Part shown: positions 1 through 5,033 of the stretch, one piece after another
Layout: every line of letters starts with the position of its first letter
Position numbering within the stretch: position 1 is the stretch's first letter
Assembly (NCBI GenBank): GCA_958402495.1
Contig: CATXTS010000107.1
Span: 1 to 6,752 of the forward strand
Source: an uncultured Clostridiaceae bacterium
Lineage (GTDB): Bacteria; Bacillota; Clostridia; TANB77; CAG-508
Direction: 5' to 3'
DNA length: 6,752 bases
Program-made: the position numbers and the translations under genes
Notes under the pieces: model-generated
Databases searched by the model: none
Told to the model about the DNA's origin: nothing
What the model saw: only the letters and a program-made list of their open reading frames with translations

Positions 1-1312
1 ACGAAAATTGCGTAATATAAGCAAACTGCAATGCTACTATGTAAAGTATGACTCCCAAAAGAATACAGATTGTTATGTTTTTTATGCGTACTTTCTCTTC
101 CGGATTACTTCTGTAATAAAATACTAATGCTATTACTATAAAAATACTAAGGAGTCCTATCGCACTTATTTTTATAGGTGTTACTATTTCTGTAGTATTG
201 TATAATGTTTCTAGTAAACTTCCATTCGAATCTGCCGCTTCATTATTATCTTGGTAAGAACCCCATATCGTCGTTTTTATACTTTGTATGACGGTTTCTA
301 CCTTATTTGCTATAGTAACATTTTCTATAGTATTTATCGTATCTGATACTGGTTGTACTACTATTTTTAAATATACACTCCATGACATGTATACGATAAA
401 CACCATTCCTAAATAAAGAATTAATTTTTTTACTTCTTTTGAGCAAAGTATCTGCTTTATTTTTTGCTTATTTTGTTTTTTAGTTAACACTTCTAACACA
501 AAGAAGCAAACCAGTAAAATGCCAGCAAAAATAATTCCTGTTGCTTTTGTTAATGTTAATAATACCAATCCCATTAATATACCAATATTTTTAAATTTAC
601 TATCTTTTTCAAAAAAATAAGTATAAAAAAGATAACCTGTTACAATCCCAAGTAAGGCATCTGGATAAGCACTTTCATAAAAGATTATTACACTAAATAC
701 AGCTGGCATACAAACTATGATAATAGAAATCATAAAGTTAACTAACTTTCTGCCATTTGACTTTTCAAATAAAGGAAGAAAAAACGAAATTCCAAGCATC
801 CATGTTGTAAAAATTTCTATTCCCTGTCTATATTCTCCTACTATTTTCATAAAGAAATACTGTAAGATAGTTGGTACTGGTGGATATTGTGTACTCGCTT
901 GTGTGATTAAAGAAATATGATTTGTATAATACATATCTTTGGCAGCTACACTCCAATAAGAAAATTGGTCCCAATGTATAATTTCTCTATTGACGGTTGT
1001 TATTAAAAACACAAAAAATACAATGGTAAAGAATAAATTTCCCGTAGTTATCACTCTATCTTTCAAATCATTTACTGTTTTATTTTTTACATTTTTTAAA
1101 ATAGTGTATAGCAATAAGGTAATACTTAAAATAATAGTAGCTATAACTCCCAAAAACAGTTGTTGAAATATTCCAAAAATATATAAAGTAATGATAATAG
1201 TGATAAAACTTAATGCTATGGTATGTTCTACTTTTTTATTGAATCTATCTGCTATAAAAATACTGAAAGATAAAATGATAACATATAAAAACAAATAACG
1301 AATAATTAGCAT
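1..1312 (-). CDS. Multi-pass membrane protein, GT-C glycosyltransferase-like (3' end outside the window)
   Basis: This frame is open for 437 codons from an ATG at 1312-1310 to the left edge, so the C-terminus is missing. An AGGAG six bases upstream of the ATG fixes the start. The product is very hydrophobic: membrane segments are evident near residues 3-20, 31-71 (two passes), 91-107, 169-182, 191-212, 221-234, 242-275 (probably two), 297-315, 382-400 and 412-430. The first large non-membrane loop holds HWDQFSYWS (113-121) and QYPPVPTILQYFF (142-154), and a later segment reads YESAYPDALLG (212-222). An acidic residue just after the first helices, followed by a YPP motif, recalls ArnT/PMT-type GT-C transferases and a clostridial membrane family carrying a WDEFSHWG-like motif. 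This suggests sugar transfer from a lipid-linked donor on the outer membrane face. The family call is from memory of motifs; donor and acceptor are unknown. Confidence 0.7.
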   Translation of the reverse strand, partial: MLIIRYLFLYVIILSFSIFIADRFNKKVEHTIALSFITIIITLYIFGIFQQLFLGVIATIILSITLLLYTILKNVKNKTVNDLKDRVITTGNLFFTIVFFVFLITTVNREIIHWDQFSYWSVAAKDMYYTNHISLITQASTQYPPVPTILQYFFMKIVGEYRQGIEIFTTWMLGISFFLPLFEKSNGRKLVNFMISIIIVCMPAVFSVIIFYESAYPDALLGIVTGYLFYTYFFEKDSKFKNIGILMGLVLLTLTKATGIIFAGILLVCFFVLEVLTKKQNKQKIKQILCSKEVKKLILYLGMVFIVYMSWSVYLKIVVQPVSDTINTIENVTIANKVETVIQSIKTTIWGSYQDNNEAADSNGSLLETLYNTTEIVTPIKISAIGLLSIFIVIALVFYYRSNPEEKVRIKNITICILLGVILYIVALQFAYITQFS

Positions 1313-1348
1313 AGTAATCTCCTAACTTTTTTATTTAAACTAGTGTAT

Positions 1349-1377
1349 ATTATATTTTTCTTAGTTCTACTTTTGGT
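1349..1377 (-). promoter_or_regulatory. Second, weaker promoter candidate for the membrane-protein gene
   Basis: A perfect minus-strand TATAAT lies at 1354-1349, about 37 bases upstream of the membrane-protein ATG. The hexamer 17 bases further upstream, ACCAAA at 1377-1372, is a poor -35 box. TATAAT matches arise often by chance in DNA this AT-rich. A perfect TTGACA at 1409-1404 lacks a -10 at the right distance. Confidence 0.2.
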
Positions 1378-1397
1378 ATTTGTCATTTTTGCTTATT

Positions 1398-1472
1398 TTA
1401 AACTGTCAATACTTTTATCAATAACTTTCCAACTTTTACAAAAAGCATAACATAAAATCTAATATAACACAA
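1398..1472 (-). CDS. Possible 24-residue basic hydrophobic peptide
   Basis: A short minus-strand frame starts with TTG at 1472-1470 and ends with TAA at 1400-1398. An AAGGAGAG Shine-Dalgarno lies at 1484-1477, with six bases between AGGAG and the TTG. A TTGAAA/TATAGT promoter with a 16-base spacer stands just upstream. The peptide begins MCYIRFYVMLF; it has four basic residues (R5, K13, K16, K20), no acidic residue, and is otherwise mostly Val, Leu, Ile, Phe and Tyr. It lies 85 bases upstream of the membrane-protein start with no terminator between, so the two would share a transcript. It could be a leader peptide, a small membrane peptide of type I toxin style, or chance in AT-rich DNA. The non-ATG start and short length keep confidence low. 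Confidence 0.3.
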   Translation of the reverse strand: MCYIRFYVMLFVKVGKLLIKVLTV

Positions 1473-1504
1473 TAGTCTCTCCTTCTTAAAATTATTACAA
1501 GAAA

Positions 1505-1532
1505 ACTATATTTTTTAGTTACTTTTTTTCAA
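1505..1532 (-). promoter_or_regulatory. Promoter candidate for the small peptide and membrane-protein gene
   Basis: On the minus strand, TTGAAA (1532-1527) and TATAGT (1510-1505) are separated by 16 bases. Transcription would start near 1498, about 14 bases before the AAGGAGAG site at 1484. It overlaps the oppositely directed promoter of the DUF1064 gene (1519-1546), so the two may compete for polymerase. Confidence 0.4.
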
Positions 1533-1546
1533 TTTTCATGTATAAT
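1519..1546 (+). promoter_or_regulatory. Promoter of the DUF1064 / GIY-YIG operon
   Basis: A perfect TATAAT lies at 1541-1546, 33 bases before the start codon. The best -35 is a weak TTACTT at 1519-1524 with a 16-base spacer. The sequence just before the -10, TTTTCATG (1533-1540), also precedes the smpB -10, which supports this as a real promoter of the same class. Confidence 0.5.
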
Positions 1547-1579
1547 AGAAAAAGCAATAAAAAATAGGAGATTGAAGTC

Positions 1580-1933
1580 ATGGAACATTGGAGTGTAGAA
1601 GATTATAAAAATTTTAATGAAGGAAATATAAAAAAAAGTAAGTATAGAGCTAAAAAGGTATCTGTGGATGGACATACTTTTGATAGTCAAAAAGAAGCAG
1701 ATTATTATTGTGAATTAAAATTAAAAGTTCAAGGACATGAAATTAATGGTTTTTGTTTGCAGCCTACGTTTATTCTAGCCCCTGGTCTAAAATACAAGGC
1801 AGATTTTATTGTTTTTAACAATGACAATTCTTATGATGTTGTAGATGTGAAGGGTTTTAAAACAAAAGAATATATTGCTAAGAAAAAAGTATTTGAAGAT
1901 AAATACCATTTAAAAATTATAGAAATTGAGTAA
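1580..1933 (+). CDS. DUF1064-family protein with a PD-(D/E)xK nuclease-like motif
   Basis: The protein has 117 residues. Its ATG is preceded by AGGAG at 1566-1570 with nine bases between. The sequence fits DUF1064, a small family best known from phage genomes and thought to have a restriction-endonuclease-like fold. Visible marks are KYRAKKV (21-27), FDSQKEADYY (34-43) with Glu39, LQPTF (60-64), KYKADF (71-76) with Asp75, and DVVDVKG (86-92). Asp75 plus Asp89-x-Lys91 gives the D...(D/E)xK core, and Glu39 is the usual helical acid, so the catalytic set looks complete. DNA cleavage is inferred from fold and motif; the substrate is unknown. The GIY-YIG gene follows 15 bases after the stop in the same transcript. 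No other phage gene is visible, so this may be a domesticated phage gene. Confidence 0.78.
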   Translation: MEHWSVEDYKNFNEGNIKKSKYRAKKVSVDGHTFDSQKEADYYCELKLKVQGHEINGFCLQPTFILAPGLKYKADFIVFNNDNSYDVVDVKGFKTKEYIAKKKVFEDKYHLKIIEIE

Positions 1934-1948
1934 AGAAAGGTGCTTTTC

Positions 1949-2260
1949 ATGTATTATATTTATATGTTACGTTGTGAAGATAATTCTATCTACACAGGTA
2001 TTACAACTGATTTAACACGTAGAATGGAAGAGCATTTCCATAAAAATGAGAAATGTGCCAAATATACCTTTCGTCATACTGCTAAGAAACTTGAGATGGC
2101 TTGGCAAACGCAAAATCGTGCTTTAGCTTCTAAATTAGAATATCATTTAAAAACTTTAACCAAAATGCAAAAAGAAGCTGTCATAGAAAATCCTACTCTA
2201 TTATCTACTTTTTTATCTACTAAAATTGTTTATGAAGAATATAAACCCATATATCCTTAA
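1949..2260 (+). CDS. GIY-YIG nuclease superfamily protein, UPF0213/YhbQ type
   Basis: The start is taken as ATG 1949, eight bases after AGAAAGG (1934-1940). A GTG at 1940 in the same frame would add three residues but lies within the Shine-Dalgarno. The 103 residues match the roughly 100-residue length of UPF0213/YhbQ proteins. The GIY element is Y3-I4-Y5 in MYYIYMLRC and the YIG element is Y15-T16-G17 in SIYTGIT. Arginines R24-R25 in DLTRRMEEH and Glu64 in SKLEYHLKTL match the catalytic Arg and the metal-binding Glu of GIY-YIG domains, so the domain looks active and fills the whole protein. The family is linked to DNA repair or DNA cleavage, with its exact role poorly defined. It is co-transcribed with the DUF1064 gene. 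Its last codons form part of a hairpin terminator. Confidence 0.85.
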   Translation: MYYIYMLRCEDNSIYTGITTDLTRRMEEHFHKNEKCAKYTFRHTAKKLEMAWQTQNRALASKLEYHLKTLTKMQKEAVIENPTLLSTFLSTKIVYEEYKPIYP

Positions 2261-2277
2261 AAAGGTTATATAGGTTT
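2243..2277. terminator. Bidirectional hairpin between convergent genes
   Basis: A CCTT/AAGG core (2255-2258 and 2262-2265) with a three-base loop extends outward through ATATA/TATAT and AAACC/GGTTT pairing, with two single mismatches, to 2243-2277. AAA on the left and TTTT on the right give short U tracts in both directions. The hairpin includes the stop codons of both the GIY-YIG gene and the SGNH gene, which end five bases apart. The U tracts are short, so efficiency may be modest. Confidence 0.5.
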
Positions 2278-2913
2278 TACTTCTATTGTGCATTTAGCAA
2301 TTTCTTTCATTTTCTTTGTAATTTCCACATTTAAGACATCATCATATCTATTTTTTGTAGGGTCTTTTTGATAAATTTCTCGATACATACAACAAGCAGA
2401 TAAATAGGCACCTACTAGAGAAGGATGCTTCTCATCTTCAAATAAATCAATTTCTGGATAACATCTATGACAATTTAAGAAGGCATTTCCTGTATAGCAG
2501 ACTTTTCCATTTGTTTGTTTTGCTACTATCTCGTAATGTTGATTTATGTCTTTTTGTTTTTCTTCATCAAAGCTACTTCCTATCCAAACTGCATTATAAA
2601 AGATTTGTGTCTTATTGGAATTGGTACGTATACATTCTACTATACGATTAGCACCTGCTCTAAATTTTTCAAATTCTTCGTCTTCTAAAGACATTTTTGT
2701 ACGTTCTTGTAGCACAACTGCATCCCATTTCTTTGAAGCAATACAAGATTGTAATTCTTCTAAATTGGATAATTCTAATAAACTAATACCTGGTTTTGCA
2801 AATTGTTCTACCATGATTTCTATTTTTTCTTGCTGAACCATATTCTTAAAAAGATTGGGAAACTTTTGTCTATACGTTAGGCTATTTCCTATAAATAAAA
2901 TTTTATCTTCCAT
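2266..2913 (-). CDS. Cytoplasmic SGNH/GDSL-type hydrolase
   Basis: The 215-residue protein opens with ILFIGNSLTY (5-14), the SGNH block I, with Ser11 as the likely nucleophile. Gly42 in KPGISLLEL is the probable block II glycine. VVLQERT (66-72) sits where block III normally has an oxyanion Asn, here Gln or Glu as in DUF4886-like members. FEDEKHPSLVGAYLSAC (158-174) gives block V, with Asp160-x-x-His163 completing the triad. SGNH enzymes hydrolyse ester bonds of acyl, acetyl or carbohydrate esters; the substrate here is unknown. There is no signal peptide, so it should act in the cytoplasm, which fits a small metabolite rather than wall polymer. It is the last gene of the minus-strand operon, starting eight bases after the Nudix-CutA stop with only a weak AGGA site, so translational coupling is likely. 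Confidence 0.8.
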   Translation of the reverse strand: MEDKILFIGNSLTYRQKFPNLFKNMVQQEKIEIMVEQFAKPGISLLELSNLEELQSCIASKKWDAVVLQERTKMSLEDEEFEKFRAGANRIVECIRTNSNKTQIFYNAVWIGSSFDEEKQKDINQHYEIVAKQTNGKVCYTGNAFLNCHRCYPEIDLFEDEKHPSLVGAYLSACCMYREIYQKDPTKNRYDDVLNVEITKKMKEIAKCTIEVKPI

Positions 2914-2921
2914 ATTTTTTC

Positions 2922-3737
2922 CTATCTAGTTTCTGTATCTATCCAATGCAAGAACTCTTCAGAACCAGCTATCATATCATAACTTGCAACTTCTGGTAAT
3001 GTATAATCATGTAGAGTATTTATTTCCTTTTCTACTGCTTCATATAAACTTTTCTTGGTTTTAATATGTAAGGCAATTTCATCAGTTTGTTCTATAGCAT
3101 TATCCCAATAGTAGGTACTTTGTATACTCATAGCTTGTACACAACTAGCTAATCTCTTTTTAATTAGACTGTCTATTATTCTTTGTGCTGTTTCTTTTTT
3201 ATCACAAGCCGTTGTTATTAAACAATACTCTTCTTCTCTACCTTTGAACACACGTTTTTGTCCATCTATTTTAGTTAAAAATGCTTTATATTGTTGAATT
3301 AAGTCTATATCCATTAAGTTCTTAGGCAGATTTTCTAAATTGAAGAACTGCATATCTTTGCTCTCTACATCATATTGTAAATCACCTTGATATTGGTTTG
3401 TTCTATATAAAACCGTATTATTATATACTTTGTCTCCGTTTGGATACGTGTTATATCTAGTTTTTCCTGACACCACTGCTAGCAATTGTAAATCTTCTTG
3501 TTTTATTGTAAAATTGGTTTCTTCTTTAACTTCTCTGATTATCGTCTCTTCAAAGGTCTCACCTAATTCTTGACATCCCCCTGGCAATCCCCATTGGTCT
3601 CTGTCAGCTCTACTTTGTAATAAGATTTCGCCTTTTTCATTAACTAAAATGATGGCTGCACCATCTTGTAAAATAGGCATATGTCTATTTTCTTCTTTTA
3701 AACTTTTTCGTAAATGAACTATATAACTATCCTCCAT
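2922..3737 (-). CDS. Nudix hydrolase fused to a CutA-like domain
   Basis: One 271-residue frame carries two complete domains. Residues about 20-155 are a Nudix hydrolase: WGLPGG (49-54) leads into the Nudix box G54-x5-E60-x7-R68-E69-V-K-E72-E73, with Asn75 where the consensus has Gly. Residues about 170-271 match CutA: YCLITTACDKKETAQRI (171-187), ASCVQAMSIQSTYYW (197-211), HIKTKKSLYEAVE (224-236), LPEVASYDMIAGSEEFLHWI (247-266). Nudix enzymes cleave nucleoside diphosphate derivatives. CutA is a small trimeric protein named for divalent cation tolerance, with unclear function, so fusion would bring three Nudix domains together. The linker (156-169) is short. GGGAGG sits five bases before the ATG. 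The gene follows the epimerase by 11 bases and precedes the SGNH gene by eight. I do not know this as a standard architecture. The substrate cannot be read from sequence. Confidence 0.85.
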   Translation of the reverse strand: MEDSYIVHLRKSLKEENRHMPILQDGAAIILVNEKGEILLQSRADRDQWGLPGGCQELGETFEETIIREVKEETNFTIKQEDLQLLAVVSGKTRYNTYPNGDKVYNNTVLYRTNQYQGDLQYDVESKDMQFFNLENLPKNLMDIDLIQQYKAFLTKIDGQKRVFKGREEEYCLITTACDKKETAQRIIDSLIKKRLASCVQAMSIQSTYYWDNAIEQTDEIALHIKTKKSLYEAVEKEINTLHDYTLPEVASYDMIAGSEEFLHWIDTETR

Positions 3738-3748
3738 ATTCTCCTCCC

Positions 3749-4318
3749 TTATTCTTCTATCATTCTATTTAATTTTTCTGCTACTTGGTATCCCTTTTTA
3801 TAAAATTCTTCTAAGGATTGTTTCAGGTAGTCATATCTATAACAAATTTCTAATGTAATGGGGCCTTGGTATCCATTTTCTTTTAAGGCTTTTAAATACC
3901 TTACCCAATCGATAGTTCCATCAAATGGTATCAAATGTAAATCATCACTTTGGTCATTATCATGTAAATGTACTGCAAAAATTCGATTTTTAAAACGGGA
4001 TAAATCAAATTCATCATTAAAATGGACATGACAATGGCCTGTATCAAAACAAATACCTACATTTTCATTTTGTATATGCTCTAAAACATATTCTAAATAT
4101 CCTTTTATTTTTGTATTCTCAAAAGCAATTTTCACATCTAAAGTTTGTGCATAGTCTGCAATTTCTTTTAGTCTATGAAGACCAATTTCATTATATTTTG
4201 GTGCTGTATGTTGACTAGTTAAGTGCATAACTACCATAGATATTCCATTTTGTTTGCAATCTTTTATATCTTTTTTATATCTTTGTACTAAATCATCCCC
4301 TATTTTCCCTGGTCCCAA
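3749..4318 (-). CDS. Sugar phosphate isomerase/epimerase, C-terminal part of a split gene
   Basis: This frame encodes the main part of a xylose-isomerase-like (AP endonuclease family 2) TIM barrel. Likely metal-site residues, counted from codon 4318, are Glu67 in IAFENTK, Asp92 and His95 in CFDTGHCH, His117 and His119 in AVHLHDN, and Glu157 in ITLEI. It can be read from TTG at 4318, but there is no Shine-Dalgarno there and the N-terminal barrel strands would be missing. The preceding frame (4536-4300) supplies exactly those strands. Joining them by a -1 shift at 4303-4309 gives 262 residues, a usual length for this family, with the junction reading IWDQGKIGDDLVQRY. This is either one gene broken by loss of one A or one made by programmed frameshifting. 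Members isomerise or epimerise sugars or polyols; the substrate is unknown. The Nudix-CutA gene begins 11 bases after its stop. Confidence 0.75.
   Translation of the reverse strand: MGPGKIGDDLVQRYKKDIKDCKQNGISMVVMHLTSQHTAPKYNEIGLHRLKEIADYAQTLDVKIAFENTKIKGYLEYVLEHIQNENVGICFDTGHCHVHFNDEFDLSRFKNRIFAVHLHDNDQSDDLHLIPFDGTIDWVRYLKALKENGYQGPITLEICYRYDYLKQSLEEFYKKGYQVAEKLNRMIEE
4300..4309 (-). other. GGGAAAA slippery heptamer followed by UAG (frameshift point)
   Basis: On the minus strand the zero-frame codons are CAG GGA AAA TAG. The heptamer G GGA AAA (4309-4303) has the X XXY YYZ form needed for tandem -1 slippage, in the correct phase, and the stop follows directly. After slippage the next codon is ATA, which restores the epimerase frame. 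No clear downstream hairpin and no strong upstream Shine-Dalgarno stimulator is visible. A single-base deletion in an original A5 run would look the same. Confidence 0.55.
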
Positions 4319-4536
4319 ATACAGTTTATTTTTTGGTATCCTAGATGTGCAAAGATAATTTGTAATCCCTGTTTCTTTATGTAAGCTAATTGTTTACTTT
4401 GTGTACATGACCAATCTTCTTTATCATACCACTGAATAAATACACTTTTAAATCCAGCTTGTTTTATGGCATCTATCGTTTCTATCGGATTACCATTTTG
4501 GTTATCATTACTAACTGCTACAGATAATTCTCGCAT
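4300..4536 (-). CDS. Sugar phosphate isomerase/epimerase, N-terminal part of a split gene
   Basis: The ATG at 4536-4534 has an excellent AGGAGG site seven bases upstream, in a triple AGG run. The 78 residues give the first barrel strands: MRELSVAVSNDN, then ETIDAIKQAGFKSVFIQWYD (19-38), and IIFAHLGYQKINCIWDQGK ending at TAG. They correspond to the N-terminal part of sugar phosphate isomerase/epimerases, where the first strand starts the barrel and a HxGY-type segment follows. Alone the fragment would not fold as a barrel. The rest continues in the -1 frame, with no residue lost or gained if the ribosome slips at GGA-AAA. It is first in the minus-strand operon and diverges from the exported-protein gene at 4671. 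The strong translation start argues that the gene is still expressed. Confidence 0.7.
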   Translation of the reverse strand: MRELSVAVSNDNQNGNPIETIDAIKQAGFKSVFIQWYDKEDWSCTQSKQLAYIKKQGLQIIFAHLGYQKINCIWDQGK

Positions 4537-4583
4537 ATTGTTTCCTCCTCCTCTTTTTTTCTAGTTTGCTTTTGCGATTTATA

Positions 4584-4612
4584 TTGACTTTTTTAACTTT
4601 CTTGTGTATGAT
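4584..4612 (+). promoter_or_regulatory. Promoter of the first exported-protein gene
   Basis: TTGACT (4584-4589) and TATGAT (4607-4612) are separated by 17 bases, close to the sigma-A consensus. Transcription would start near 4619 and give a leader of about 50 bases before ATG 4671. The -10 overlaps the left arm of the inverted repeat at 4606-4622. Confidence 0.65.
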
Positions 4613-4622
4613 TATATCATAC
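4606..4622. promoter_or_regulatory. Inverted repeat over both divergent -10 elements (operator candidate)
   Basis: GTATGAT (4606-4612) and ATCATAC (4616-4622) are perfect 7-base arms around a 3-base centre. The left arm contains the plus-strand -10 and the centre carries most of the minus-strand -10. A dimeric repressor bound here could shut both directions. The regulator is not encoded in the window, and symmetry inside AT-rich -10 elements can arise by chance. Confidence 0.4.
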
Positions 4623-4639
4623 TTTTAGATAAAGGAAAC
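4611..4639 (-). promoter_or_regulatory. Promoter candidate for the epimerase / Nudix-CutA / SGNH operon
   Basis: A minus-strand TATAAT lies at 4616-4611. The hexamer 17 bases upstream, GTTTCC at 4639-4634, is a weak -35. Transcription would start near 4604 and give a leader of about 68 bases. It faces away from, and overlaps, the plus-strand promoter. Confidence 0.35.
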
Positions 4640-4670
4640 TATTTTTTATAGTTTTATGGGAGGTTTTAAA

Positions 4671-4991
4671 ATGTCAAAATTATATAAATCTATTACACTT
4701 TTCTTAGTTGCATTTTTTACTTTATTTACAACTTCATGTTATGCAACCGATATTAATATGAATTTAACAGGTGGAAATGAACAAACACCTTCTTCTAATA
4801 CCGTAAATACGCCATCTGATAATACAAGTACAAATACATTTTCGGATACAACGACTACGGTTGGTGGTGTTACTTCTAATCCTACAGATGAAGGTTTAAC
4901 AATGGGACATATTTTAAATATTTTATTAATCGTTGTTGGTATCGTATTAATTTTATTAGGAATTGCGATTTTAATTCGTTTAAAATCTTAA
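4671..4991 (+). CDS. Small exported protein with Thr/Ser/Asn-rich region and C-terminal membrane anchor
   Basis: The start is ATG 4671, seven bases after GGGAGG (4658-4663). An upstream ATG at 4656 overlaps that site and is rejected. The 106-residue product has a signal sequence (K3, K6, hydrophobic core 8-20, probable cleavage after CYA at 23-25). Residues 26-77 form a disordered region rich in Thr, Ser and Asn, followed by one membrane helix (about 80-101) and a short basic tail, R103 and K105. It should therefore be displayed outside the cell and held by the C-terminal helix. Cys23 is preceded by TTS, which is not a good lipobox. No domain is recognised. It is monocistronic, with a good promoter and its own terminator. 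Its architecture resembles the next gene, though I see no clear sequence similarity between them. Confidence 0.72.
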   Translation: MSKLYKSITLFLVAFFTLFTTSCYATDINMNLTGGNEQTPSSNTVNTPSDNTSTNTFSDTTTTVGGVTSNPTDEGLTMGHILNILLIVVGIVLILLGIAILIRLKS

Positions 4992-5005
4992 ATTATTATT
5001 TTTTT

Positions 5006-5033
5006 AGTGTCAATTTTCATTGGCACTTTTTTT
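5006..5033 (+). terminator. Intrinsic terminator of the first exported-protein gene
   Basis: AGTGTCAAT (5006-5014) pairs with ATTGGCACT (5019-5027) around a TTTC loop, with one G-T wobble, followed by seven Ts (5027-5033). It lies 15 bases after the stop codon. Confidence 0.9.

Noticed and set aside
717..920. Plus-strand frame of 67 codons
   Set aside because: It is antisense to the continuous 437-codon membrane-protein frame, has no Shine-Dalgarno and gives no recognisable protein.
1580..2260. Prophage remnant or mobile element
   Set aside because: Only the DUF1064 gene is phage-like. I see no integrase, attachment repeats or other phage gene, and the flanks are cellular genes.
2615..2836. 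Plus-strand frame of 73 codons
   Set aside because: It is antisense to the well-supported SGNH gene, with no ribosome binding site or family likeness.
4300..4302. UAG or UGA read as an amino acid (altered code)
   Set aside because: Reading through this UAG stays in the wrong frame and meets another TAG within four codons. Trp is always TGG and no gene needs an in-frame TGA.
4300..4318. Epimerase C-terminal frame as an independent gene starting at TTG 4318
   Set aside because: There is no Shine-Dalgarno before it, and the protein would lack the first barrel strands that the overlapping frame encodes.
4731..4742. Lipoprotein signal at Cys23 of the first exported protein
   Set aside because: The residues before Cys are TTS, without the usual Leu, Val or Ile at -3, and the C-terminal helix already gives an anchor. 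Ordinary signal peptidase cleavage after CYA fits better.
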